DNA of 64,000 bases from Paraspadella gotoi (lineage: Eukaryota; Chaetognatha), in contig CM119266.1 of assembly GCA_051294375.1 (NCBI GenBank), forward strand, positions 13,038,924 through 13,102,923, in the 5' to 3' direction. The position numbers were made by a program, and so were the translations under genes. Under the pieces are notes generated by a model. That model saw only the letters and a program-made list of their open reading frames with translations, was not told the DNA's origin and ran no database searches. This document shows, in pieces, positions 9,621 through 20,667 of the stretch (position 1 is the first letter of the stretch; every line of letters begins with the position of its first letter).

Positions 9621-12600
9621 CTATAACCGCTGCAGCATCGCGCCCAACCCAGAATTCGAGTTCGAGTTTCCCTCGTCTCCTCCTCCCACGTATTCCTCCC
9701 TTTCCTCCACAGCCTCCTCCTCCTCCTCCTCATCTTCCTCCGAACTCCTTTCCTCCATTTCCTTTCCTCCTTCCTCCATCTTCTTCTTCAACGCGGCCTC
9801 TCTCTCCTTCTGCCTCCGATATCGCTCTCTCCTTTTGCGATTGTCCTCCAGCCTCTTCTCTTCTCTCCTCTCTTCTTCCAGCTCCTCGTCCAACTCCTCC
9901 CTCTCCTTCTCCCTCTTTGCCCTCTCATTCTCGTTCTTGGCTTTGATGACCCAGTATCGCTCCCGCCTTTTCCGGTTGTAAGCTAGACGCTCTTCCTCCG
10001 TCATCAACTTTTTCCTCTTCTCCATCCCGCCGCTACCGCCGGGCGGCGACAGCGGCTGGGAATCCCTGCGCTGCAGCGGCGGCGAAGAAGGCGGAAGCTC
10101 TTCGCCGAGATGGTGAGCGAGCATGTGCTGCTCCAGAGACGGCTTGTCGTAGCAGTAGAAGCGACAGTTGTCGTAAGGGCAGTTCAGACGCAGGTAGGAC
10201 TCGGTGAGGCGCGCGTGCTCCTGGTGACGATGCTCGTCGAGCTGGTCTAGCGTCTTTGTCGTGAAGGGGCAGGTGGGAACGGGGCAGACGAGGTTCGGTT
10301 CGGTGTTCACTCGAGCGTAGATGTTGCGTTTCGGTCCTCGACCTTTAATGGAAAAATAAAATATAGACCGGTGGTAAGTCGCCTCAATATTAATAAATAA
10401 ATAATTGATTAAATAAATAAGTAAATTAAATAAATAAATAAATAAATAAATAAAGAAATCTACAGTAAGTCCTATTTTAAATTTGAACTTTATAAGAGAA
10501 AATCCAAATTTGCACATCGCAGTAAGTGTCATTGCAACTGTAAACTGAGACAAAATAAGCTTCTAAAAGTAAAAACTATTATACTATTATATTATCTCAC
10601 CATCGTCGCCAAATTCGTCATCATCGTCGTCGCATTCATCGTAGTCGACGTCATCGTCCTCTAACAAGAGAACATCGGAATCATCATGTATTTCGCGATG
10701 CTTGACGAGATCTTCCTTGGAGGATGATTCGAAGCTACACTTGTTCACAGGGCATCGGTGAACTCCTTTGGTGGTGACGATCTCTTCGATCGTCTGTTTC
10801 AAGGCTTCTGCAACCGGAGGAGATTTAACGAAAAGGTAAGAGATATCGACAAAGAAGAACACGACTTATACGAAAACACAAAAAAGATTTGGACTCACCG
10901 CTCGCGTCGGGCACGCCCTTGACGGGCTCGTAAGAAGGCAGTTCCCCCGCTTCCTTCATGAGGCGCCACTTCTCCTTGGCCATGTCCTTTTTGTGTTTCC
11001 AATCGTAGTGACGCTCCATATTCTCGACGTTGTACTCGTAGTGATTGCAAGGCTCGAATCGACACTGTATTCGCAGGGATTCCTCGAAGCTAGACTTTTG
11101 ACGGAGGCATACATCCTGAGAAAAAAGATAATTGATAGCTAATTGAAATTAGTGGTACAGCACGGGTTTCTACTTCATACTTTTAAATTCGTTCAAACTA
11201 TTTCAAGATCAGTGCGAACGCCAATATAAAAAGTTTTTCTCCATATTCGTCAATCCAATTTTACAAAACTAAATCTTCTTATTTTTCATTCATAAATAGA
11301 GTCAATTTTATTCGTCAAACAATATCGTAAAAAAGGACGCGTCTCAATCACCTTGGCCTCAAGATCAGATAGAGCCACAACTCACCCTGGCCTTGAGATG
11401 AAACTTGGCCTGCGCTTCGCTCAGATCGAGAAGGTCGTGTTCGCCATCATCCGCATCCTCCTCCCTCTCGATGATCATCCTCCTCAAGTCCTCCATCCTC
11501 GTGTCCACATCTTCGTCATCACTCGTGATCTCCCTCGTCCGCCGTTTGGCCTTTTGGGCGGCGGGCTTGTCGTGGACCTCGATCACGTGCTGCTCCACAT
11601 CCGCTTCCTCGTAGGCGACGAACTTGCAGCTAGGGTAGATGCAGCAGAGCTGCGAGGCGGCACGTCGCTCCAACGCTTCCATTTCCGCCGCTTCTCGCTC
11701 CAGCGCCGCCGCGGCTTCCGCCGCCGCTTGAGCCTCGGTCCGCCTCTTCTTCTCCCGCTCCACCTCCTCCGCCCGCTCCCGCAGCCGGGCCAGGAAATCT
11801 TCGGTCTCGTCGGGCAGGCACTCGTGTGCGCTCCGGTAGTGGCCATCGAGAGTTTTCTGGTCGTAGGCGAAGTAGTTACACTCCGGTTTGAACGGATGTT
11901 GACAAGCCAACCGGAGTGACGCTTCCGTTAACTTGGGCTAAATAAGAGCAGAGGAGGGAGCGAAGGAAAAATGTAATTGTATGAATATTGTATGACTATT
12001 TTCGTTTAAAAACATATTGATGGCTTTATTCAAGCATTTAATTAAATTTTAAATAAGAAAACAACTTTCATTAAACATTTTATTTACGTTATATTACAAT
12101 ACATCCTATCTTTTTCACCTGTACGTCTTTCCCCTTTTTATGCCCTTTCACGTGTTCGTCAAGCTCCAAGTCCGAAATAGTCACGTACAAGCATTGCGGA
12201 CATTTGTGCAAAGTATACGACTCTGAACTTTTGCTCGGGTCCACGAACTGCTCTTGAAAGTCGATCGGGCCGAGGCTGAGCATGTGATGTTTCGACAGGT
12301 GGCGATATAGAATATTTTGGGAAAAAGAGATAAAGCTGCAGCCTTTGATTCTGCAATCGATGTAGATCTCTTGGTCTTCGTCGACGGGGTCGCTGGTAAC
12401 GTTGGTGACTTCCGGTTCCGGTGCTGGTGGAGGAGCGGGATTTGAGGCCACGAGTTCCTAATTGCAAAAATTATGTATTCAAAATTTAAAAAATAAAAAC
12501 ATTTTATGCAAAAAAAATACAAATATTTGTTTAATTAAATTATTAAAAAAGAGCAACAACAACAAAATAAACAACTAACAAAAACAAAAACAACAACTTT

Positions 12601-13761
12601 ACCTCCCACAAATTGTCAGGCTTGCTGCCCTCCGCCTCGCCGTCGCGTTGCAGCAGCTCAATGTACTCCTGTAGCTGCCCCCGCTGAGCATTGTAGTGAA
12701 GCTCCGACTCCAGGGCTTTGAGCATGTTGTTATGATTACGAAGTCGGATCTGGATGTGATGCTTGGAGCGCATGTGCTCGTTAAAATCTCCGCTCGTGTT
12801 GTAGGTATCGTCGCAAGCGTCGCAGATGTAGGGCAGTCTGTCGGGCGTCACTTCAGAAGAGTTCTTGATGCCGGGCGGAGCCAGCTCGGCCCAGTCGCGA
12901 CGCCGGTGACCTCGCAAGTGCGAAAAGAGATTTTGCTGCGTCGTGCACATTTGCGGGCAGCGCGGGCATTGGTAGGCGGAGCCCTTGTCTGAGTGGGTGA
13001 TCTGTTGGAAGTAAAAGGTGAAGACTTGTGACGATCCGTCGAAGGAAAGAGGGTGGCGTCGGATGATTTCGCCGTGAACCTTAAAAAAATATTAATAAAA
13101 AAAAATAAAATTAAACAATTTAAGACAATGGGCAAAGAAAACTGTCAACATTTTCTACAAAGCGAAAAAGTAAACTAAAAATAATTTCGAATAACTGAAG
13201 TTTAAATATATATAAATTTAAAAAAAAAACAACTTTTAAAACGACTCAGAACCTCAAATTATTTTAGATCCAACGGTAAGTATTTAAAAATTATGGCTAG
13301 GACTATAATAAATAAATTTTGAGAGAAGAGGATCATCTAAAATAGAAAAGAAAGAAACTGGGACTGACTTTGAGACGATGGGCGAAGTATGCCTCGTGGG
13401 AACGGAACAGCGATTTGCAAATGCTGCATTGAAAATGTTCGGCGGCGAAATGCGCCTCCTTCCTGGCGTCGTCGGGGAAAGTCTGTTTACAGAGGCCGCA
13501 CTTGACGCGTTTGGGGCATCCGACGACGTGGGATGGAAGATGAAGACGGAGCGCCGACTTTTTGCCGAATCGAAGGCCGCAGAAAAAACAAAACCAACCG
13601 TCGGAGTCGCGCTCCATTTTTGTGGCGTGGGCGGCGCCATTTGCGCGGTTCGTCTTCGTTTTTCGTTCGACGCTGGAATCGAGATCCGGCGTCGTATGGC
13701 GCCGTTTCGCTCTTCGTCGTTCGTTCGTCGAGGCGTCGGGCGACAGCGATCGAGTTGCCAT
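9621..13761 (-). CDS. Multi-C2H2 zinc-finger protein, 7 exons, 968 aa
   Basis: Exons on minus: 13369-13761, 12603-13079, 12119-12457, 11386-11937, 10899-11115, 10601-10807 and 9621-10342. They join to 2907 nt with all phases agreeing. About 13 C2H2-type fingers are spread along the protein: three in exon 1, two each in exons 2-4, one each in exons 5 and 6, and two in exon 7. Several late fingers use a wider Cys spacing (for example CPVNKC, CPVPTC, CPYDNC) and are separated by non-finger sequence, unlike KRAB-type arrays with TGEKP linkers. Exons 4 and 6 carry acidic runs. The C-terminus is a long charged Glu/Arg/Lys helix with the segment NRKRRERY twice, then an acidic run. It is probably a nuclear nucleic-acid-binding protein. 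No orthologue recognised. The ATG at 13761 directly follows an acceptor-like CAG. Confidence 0.85.
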
Positions 13762-13785
13762 CTGGTTAAAAAGAACAAAAAATTG
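13762..13785 (-). promoter_or_regulatory. Splice acceptor directly before the zinc-finger ATG
   Basis: Minus strand reads a T-rich tract ending in TTTTTAACCAG immediately before ATG. This fits a 5'-UTR intron boundary or a spliced-leader acceptor. Confidence 0.5.
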
Positions 13786-13916
13786 AAAAGATTAGCTTGG
13801 TTATCAAATCAATGAAAATAATATAAAAAGACATTTAGCAAAGAAAAAAAAAACATGGTATTTGATTGTCAAGCATGAAAAATTCGAACATCGATTCCGT
13901 TAAATTTAATCTCCTA

Positions 13917-14927
13917 TCACAAATCGTCGAAAAAATATTTCGTCCTTTCGATCGTCGATCTCAGCTCGTCTCCCGATAGATGTCTTCCGGCGACGGTCGA
14001 GACGTAACCCTCGTACGTCTCCAACGTTTCTCGCCGCGCAACTCGCTTCTCCGCCCTCTTTCGGCAAAGATCGTCCGGGGACTCCCCAACGCCGGGGTGC
14101 ACGGGCGCCACCTTGACGTGGGCGTAATCGACGCCGGTTCCTTCGCAGATGAGGACGACAGCTGGGATCTTCAACGCCCGCTTCACCGTCGCTACGACTT
14201 CTTTGACGGCGAGAAAGAGGGCGCGAAAGTCGTCTTCGTCGAGCGAAAAGACGTCGCTGTTGCGTCGCTTCTTGGGGATGACGACGGTGAATCCGGGGGT
14301 GTTAGGGAACGGCGTCAGAAAGGCCAAGTGGCTCGTCGACTCCCAGATCCGCCAATTAGGGATCTCGTCGCGAACTATTTTGCAGAAGAGGTTGTCGTCG
14401 TCTTCAACGACGTCCTTATCACCGGCTACATCCGGTTTCATCAGCGTCGGCGCCATCTTCCTCTTGATTTCATCCAATCGCTCGTCGCACATCCTCGGCC
14501 CTTCTTTCGACGTCGTCACGCCGTCGAAAGTCTCTTTGAATTCCAATTCTTTCGCCCAAGTTTCGCGCCATTCGACGCCAAATCCATGGAGAGGAAAAAT
14601 GCGCGCTTCCGGAACCAACTCTTCCACAACGACGGCGCAGCGGGAGACGCTGAACGCGGCAGCGCCGCGGCGGGCCACGGATTTTAGCCGCAGCATAAGC
14701 GCGAGGAAATCGTCGTCGTCGAGATCGTATGGACTCGAGATGCGGTTTTCGTCGTCGTCGTCGTCGTCGTCGGCGAGGCGAGGATCGAATTTGAGACAAC
14801 GAGACCCATTTTTAAAATTAATTCGATTCAGCGAAGGCGAATAATCGAGGAGAAGTGTGTCCGGTAGAAAAGGCTCGGGATCGATACGAACTCGGGCGAT
14901 AAAATCGTCGACGAGACAACTTTCCAT
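13917..14927 (-). CDS. Tandem HIT-superfamily protein with degenerate triads, 336 aa
   Basis: Single exon. The C-terminal half has the HIT signatures: NLFCKIVRDEIPNWRIWE (179-196), then PNTPGFTVVIPKK, then GVDYAHVKVAPVH. In active HIT hydrolases and transferases of nucleotide phosphates the triad is HxHxH. Here it is Y268-A-H270-V-K272, so only the central nucleophilic His remains. The N-terminal half contains a second, more eroded version: VPEARIFPLHG (105-115) followed by an ETFDGVTTSKEG segment that aligns with ETYEGYVSTVAG of the C-terminal half, so the protein looks like an internal duplication with no His left in the first triad. An Asp run spans about 53-59. I chose the ATG at 14927, the first in the open frame. 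The stop is followed at once by an ATTAAA. It may be an enzyme with altered chemistry or a pseudoenzyme. A broken copy lies at 37727-38468. Confidence 0.75.
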   Translation of the reverse strand: MESCLVDDFIARVRIDPEPFLPDTLLLDYSPSLNRINFKNGSRCLKFDPRLADDDDDDDENRISSPYDLDDDDFLALMLRLKSVARRGAAAFSVSRCAVVVEELVPEARIFPLHGFGVEWRETWAKELEFKETFDGVTTSKEGPRMCDERLDEIKRKMAPTLMKPDVAGDKDVVEDDDNLFCKIVRDEIPNWRIWESTSHLAFLTPFPNTPGFTVVIPKKRRNSDVFSLDEDDFRALFLAVKEVVATVKRALKIPAVVLICEGTGVDYAHVKVAPVHPGVGESPDDLCRKRAEKRVARRETLETYEGYVSTVAGRHLSGDELRSTIERTKYFFDDL

Positions 14928-15732
14928 CCTGAGAACTTGGATTCTATTCGATTCCAAATCAAACGTGACTTTTTTTTAATTCAGACGAAGAAAATAAAAA
15001 AAGAAGCCCTATTACTTAAGAAATCGAAATAAAAATCTCCTGAGAAGTTTCGACGACGACGAAAAGAAGAAAAGAAACAAAACGACAAAATATTTTTTGA
15101 AATTAAAGCAGAAAAACGAAAAAAACGACGAAAATTCCGCGACAAAACGACAGTTAAAAGCGGCGAGCCCTTTGTCTTTTTCAGTGAGGGCAGCCAGGAA
15201 GAAGCAAAAATGCTATTGTTTTCGTTCGTAATCTTTTGTTTCTGATTCTCGCAGTTCGTAGCGCCACCGTTTGTGAAGACTCTGGACAAACAAAAAAAGA
15301 CTAACGTCGTCGAAAATCTCCAATCGAGCCAACAAAATACGACAAAAGGCTAACGGACTAGTGGCGCTTTGGCGAACGAGTCATCATTCAAAACAAAACA
15401 ACAACTTCATAGGGGACTGGCAGTCGAACTTTAAAATGAAATTTTCAGCTGATCGAAGTGTTGATTAACTTTAAGTCGTTTGTATAGAACAAGTTCTTAT
15501 GATAAGGGTTCAATCGTTTATTACGGTTTTTTTAAAAAAAATACAGTTCATTGTTCAGAAAACAATTCGAGAAGATCATATCAACTTCGATAATTTACGA
15601 TTTAATCGTATATAGAGCATACAGATACAGTGCTTCGAGAATAAAAATAAAGGTCGTTCTAGCCTAATTAATCAATTTTTAAGAATAATAATCTGAGTGT
15701 CCTACTCAAGGTGAACAAACAATCGTGAGAGA
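14928..15732. other. Intergenic region, HIT gene upstream / channel gene 3' UTR
   Basis: AT-rich, no coding exon. It should contain the HIT promoter on its left and the 3' UTR of the channel on its right. TTTATT at 15517-15522 (minus AATAAA) lies about 210 nt after the channel stop and is the likely poly(A) signal. Confidence 0.5.
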
Positions 15733-17744
15733 TCACGACTCGTCTTTGACCCTCGTGAGAATGATTCGAGGAATCGACGGCGATCCCTCAACGCCCTTGT
15801 CTTTCACCCGTTTGTAAATCCGTTTGTTCGTTTTTCGCTTCCCGTTGCCGGGCAACGCATCGTCGTTGTCTTTAGCCGGAGCGGGAGACGTCGGCGAATT
15901 AGATCGGGACGAGGGTAATAGAAATGAAGGGGACAACAACAACAACGACGAATTCTTCTGTTTATCCTTGGAAACGGGATCCGACGGAGAAGAGGCGACG
16001 GAATCCGAATCTATTTTAGGTTTTTGAGTCTCGAAGTGGTCGGTCGGTCGGTCGTTGACGCGATCGTTGTCGTCGTCGCCGCTTCCTCCTCCGTCGACGT
16101 GAACGTTGACTTCATCTTGGTCTACGAATCTCACTGAATTGGTTCGTCGCCGCGACGGGGAATTCGGAACCGTCAAAGTGTTCGACGACTTCGTATTAGG
16201 CTTCGTCGTCTCCTCTTCGGAGGAGGCCGCGCCGTCCGTGGACCGCGCCGAGATCGAGTCCACGATGTCCCAAGTTTCTTGTCGCATTTCGTCGCCTAGC
16301 GATGACGCCTTGGACGCTTTTCTATCTTCCACTTTCGTCTTCTTTGGGCACAAATTTCTTTTGAAGAAATTCAGGGCTGAAAATTGGGGAAATTCATGCG
16401 AAACTTTGGTATAATATATACATTGGCTAATATAAAATTATACGTAGATTTTAATTATTTTTTCGATAATAGTGTTTTTACTAAAAAAAAATAAATTATT
16501 TGTGAATTTTTTTGTCTATTTTTCAAAATTATTTTATATAAAAGAGAGTTAAATTTAACTTCACCATCCTCAAACCCGGACTCCCTTCCCACAACGCCCA
16601 CCGGAAATGCCAACGGAGAAGAAAATTCCCGAGATGCAGATGAGCGTAAAGTTGAGTAGTTCGAGGGCAGAGATCTGCGCCGAGACAGGCTGCTCCTTCT
16701 GCTCCGAGGGGATGTAGTTGCAACGGACTTCCTTCTGGCCCGGGTAGGGAATTTTCCACTTGACCAAAATGTCGTCCAACTTTCCGTTGCGGTTGATGAT
16801 GCTGAGGAAGATGTTGAAGGCGTCCTTGAGACGTCGGGCTTTTTGAGAATTTTTTCTGATTATAAAGAAAGAGACAGAATTACTTAATTTGTTTAGTTGC
16901 GTTGATTGATTGATAATTATCATTTGTTAAGTTGGTGAATTAATGGTTTAGGTCGTTTAAAAAAAAGACATTTAAAAAAAAAATGTTTTGATGATATATT
17001 AAAGGCATCCCATATTAAAATTGAATTAATTTAAAAAAAAAATATGTCAGCGTCAAATTAGTCATAACATTTACATTTTCCGGAGGGATACATGCCTAAA
17101 AATGTAAGCAGGATCGACGCGTATCGTATAGTCGGTGACCATGTAAATATCACATTGTTCAGAGAAATCCTTCTTCATCATCACTGAAAGTAAAAACGGT
17201 TTCTTGCAATATTTTCTCAGTTCAAATATTCTATTTGCAACGTAAAACAAAAGAACTACCAGGGACGTCTATTCCCTCCGACAACAGCGCGATTTGGCCA
17301 CTATCGGTAAAGTTGAGAATCTCGTCGGCAGACAAATAGGCATCTTTGGGGGCGAACATCTGAGCGTGCAGCTCTCCGAAAGAGTCGTACTTCTTCAACA
17401 GGTCGTGACCCGCTTTGCTCTAGATTTTTTTAAAAGGAGAAAAGCTAAATCGATTTTCAGGGACGAATTAGTTACAGATGTTTCTTTTTTCTATTAGAAT
17501 AGAAAGTGTCTGTTTAAGGGCGATGAACCGATACACAGAGACAATAAAAAAAATGCTGCCAAAATGGGTTCATTGACCCATCGAACTCGCTTTTTCAACA
17601 CTTTGAATATTATGATATCATTGTTTCTTTAATTTTTTACGTGAAAATAAATAATCAAACTTTGTTTTCATTTCTTAGAGGAGGTTTTACTGCTGACGAA
17701 AGGACGGAAACCCTTTCAATACTTTTCGAAGATTTTTTTTCAAA

Positions 17745-17781
<37 letters not shown>

Positions 17782-17788
17782 GGCTCTC

Positions 17789-17832
<44 letters not shown>

Positions 17833-20667
17833 AATTTATTTTCTTAAATGTAAAAATACAGTTTTAGGATGTTCTTTGAGAGTCATCGAATGCACCGAGA
17901 TTAGGATTTAGTTAAAGATCACACATGAATGTTTAAAAGAGTAGGGAATATGGAATGATGTTTAGATGTTTAAATAACTATGTACGAACTTTTCAAATTA
18001 AAAGGAACGCCCCGACGTTCGAAATAGTAAAAACTCTCTTTCTCTCTCTCCTGTTTTTAATAATCACCTGCCTCATGTCTCACACGAATTAAATGTAAAA
18101 ATCCGTCTGAAATATACTTGTCGGGTATGATATTTTTTTTACTCGCTGCGCTCAGAACAAAGATTGCTTATGTTTCCATTCATCTCATGTCCTTTACAAT
18201 TAATATAATAGTCGCCTTGTAAAATTATATCAGAAGAAAAAAAATATTGTCTTGAGTCATTCGAAACAAAGACGTCGTTTGTCCAAAAACCTGATGCAGC
18301 TGGAGATTCTTTTTGAGACCCGTGTCTCCGCCGTCGAAGAAGAATCTCAGCCCGGGTTCGCGGAGCAGATCGGAGAAAGAGGAAACGTGGTGCGGCATCT
18401 TTGCCAGGGTCATGTCGGAGGTCAGCTGTGAGGAGGGGGAGAGGCCGCGATTTTAATGGCAGAATTTTTGGGAATTTTTATTATTTTCATTTTCATTTTT
18501 AATTTTTATTTATTACCATTAAAAAATCGTGAAATACAGGAAAAAATTACCACTATAATCTAATCTTGACGAATGACCAAAAATTAGCCCAGTTGCATTG
18601 CCGCGAAATTTAACACAACTGCAACAGCAATTCTCTGGAGCCTTCAGCGAACAACATTACTATTATCGCACAATTTTATCTTCAGGGTTTAAACCTGAGC
18701 GGAGAACAAGTTGAAGATGATCCAAAAGTAAAAGATCCAAAAGACGGCGAGAAGACGAAGGGCGACGTTGTAGAGGGACCGATTGACATCGTCGAATCCC
18801 AAGGCCGCGTAGGTCATGAACCACCTTTGGAACGTCGAGAAAATGAGGAAATGGAAGCCTTAGTTATTAAGTCAAAAGCCCACATTTAGAAAATGACAAG
18901 AGTAACAAACAGTTCACCAAAAATTATCTGCCTACACACGTAGACGCTAGCTGCAGGCGAGAGTAGATTGAAAGCCACGCTGATTTTTTTTTTAATTTAG
19001 GAAAGTTGAAAGTAATTTTAGGGACAGAAAGTCGATTTCTAGACCAAAAACTACCACTATAATTTATTTTTATAAAATACCATCTGTATTTTATCCAACT
19101 GATGAAATGAAAGACAAAAAACATTGACTGAAATTATAAAATGTTTGCGTTTGTGTACAACCCGTTAAAAACTCGCTGTAAATAAAACGGAACCATATTT
19201 ACAGGATTTTGGTAAAGTATCGTCCGTCCTTGAGAAACTGGTGATATTGCTGAGTGTCTTTCGCGTCGAAGTGCGCGTAATACTGATAAGAATAATATGA
19301 AATTGAAATTGATATTAATATTGATATTGAAATTGATATTGACTTGCCATTTCATTAGCCTCCGAATGATCTTTTAATTTTTAATAATTTTAAAGTTTCT
19401 CACTTTTGAAGGGGGATAAATGACGTCGATGGCAATGACCGCAACGAAGCCGATTGGAACGACGGCGACAATCAGCAACCATCCATCGATGGTGAAAGAC
19501 TGGCGAGGCGGGGAAGGCAATTAGGTCAGCATCGATGCAATCGGTCAATTAAGAATGTATCAAAAAGGTTAGTAAATCGGACGATACAAAGACGAGCGTT
19601 TCACGATAGCGTTTTTAACTCATAAGTCGTTGAAATTAAAACGATTCGGGCGCGTTGACCATAACCGTTTTTGACGTGCCCTCAGCGCCCTCTTTATCCA
19701 TTTCCGACACGCCCACCTTTGCCATGTAAGTCTGAAGTCCCTCGTTCTCGTTCCCGCGGTTCCACTTCATGACGATAGCGATGCCCGCGGACATGAAAGC
19801 CCTGGAGAAGTCGACCACGTTGACGAGTTGTGGCTGAATGTAGTAATAGGTGAGCGCCATGTCCGCCCTGCCGGAAATTAGCTCGTTCACCATGCCGATC
19901 CATTGGCCGGTCGTCTCGTTTAACTTGCCTATTGCGTCGTGTGTTAAAAGGATTGTTAAAGGTGTAGACTGTAGAGATGTTAACATTTTCTAAACGAATC
20001 ACTGATAAATGAGAGCATCTCTTATCATATAATCATTGACAACATTTTTTATGAGATATTGATTATCATCATTACTAATTATTTCCTATCACGGTTTTGT
20101 ATTAATTATCGCTTACCCCACAGTCCTAGCTCGCTGGGGTTTTGATAAAGCTTGAACTTTATCGGACATAAACGAAGAAAATCTTGAAACATGTCGGGGC
20201 AGAAGCCAATTAAATCGTCCAGCCTCGCATTACGCTCTGTATAGCAGCGGGGAATCGTGGGAAGGTTAAGCTCGACGAGGATGAGATAAGGTAACAACCA
20301 AGGGGAATATCCTATTGTTGTGAGTGATAGCAAATATTATAATAACAGTCATAGCTTGACGGAACACTACTCGCTTTTTCCCCTACATTTGCCGAAAAAA
20401 AGTTTTTAAGCTATGATTTACTTTCCTTCGCCTTTGAACTCACCCTTCTACTGATGGTTCTCGTCCGCTTGACTTACCTTTCTTTTCTTCACTGGTCCGA
20501 TTGTCCCAGAGGCTCCACCCGTATTCGGCGTAAACGATGGAAAACTCTTCCTCCTTCATGGAATCGCAGATGCTCTTCAACGACTCCAGCTCGTCAATGC
20601 CGCCGACGACGCGGGCGAGGCTGACGCTGAAGAAGACGGCGACGACCCACTCCACCGACCGGAGCAT
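15733..20667 (-). CDS. Ionotropic glutamate receptor / IR-type channel lacking the amino-terminal domain, 11 exons, 727 aa
   Basis: Exons on minus: 20478-20667, 20117-20311, 19717-19928 (end uncertain, 19666 also keeps frame), 19404-19499, 19203-19282, 18695-18824, 18291-18425, 17260-17419, 17096-17183, 16602-16855 and 15733-16376. All phases agree. The protein has a signal peptide (about 1-22), then only about 50 residues before ligand-binding lobe S1 (QWIGMVNELISGRADMAL then VVDFSRAFM). M1 is WLLIVAVVPIGFVAVIAI. The pore loop reads LWFMTYAALGFDDVNRSL. M3 follows, then S2 (ending NGKLDDILVKW), M4 (LLNFTLICISGIFFSVGI) and a Ser-rich cytoplasmic tail of about 214 residues. The roughly 380-residue amino-terminal domain of AMPA/kainate/NMDA receptors is absent, as in protostome IRs. 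The S1 Arg that binds the ligand carboxylate aligns with Leu, so glutamate binding is doubtful. Intron 9 has a GC donor. Subfamily unassigned. Confidence 0.85.
17094..17097 (-). other. GC-AG intron donor in the channel gene
   Basis: The exon 9/intron 9 boundary on minus reads TTTTTAG then GCATGT. Only this donor gives phase 2, needed to join the acceptor at 16856 and produce AYIF-RKNSQKAR. The nearby GT in CATGTATCC would shift the frame. Confidence 0.6.
17746..17828. repeat. CT microsatellite in channel intron 7
   Basis: Interrupted CT array of about 80 bp. The counterpart in the second copy is at about 41253-41364. Confidence 0.9.
19295..19345. repeat. Short tandem repeat in channel intron 4
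   Basis: About four imperfect units built on GATATTGAAATT and GATATTAATATT. Also present in the second copy near 42805-42847. Confidence 0.7.

Noticed and set aside
9472-9981. Ser-rich plus-strand frame of 169 codons
   Set aside because: Antisense of the charged C-terminal helix of the zinc-finger gene.
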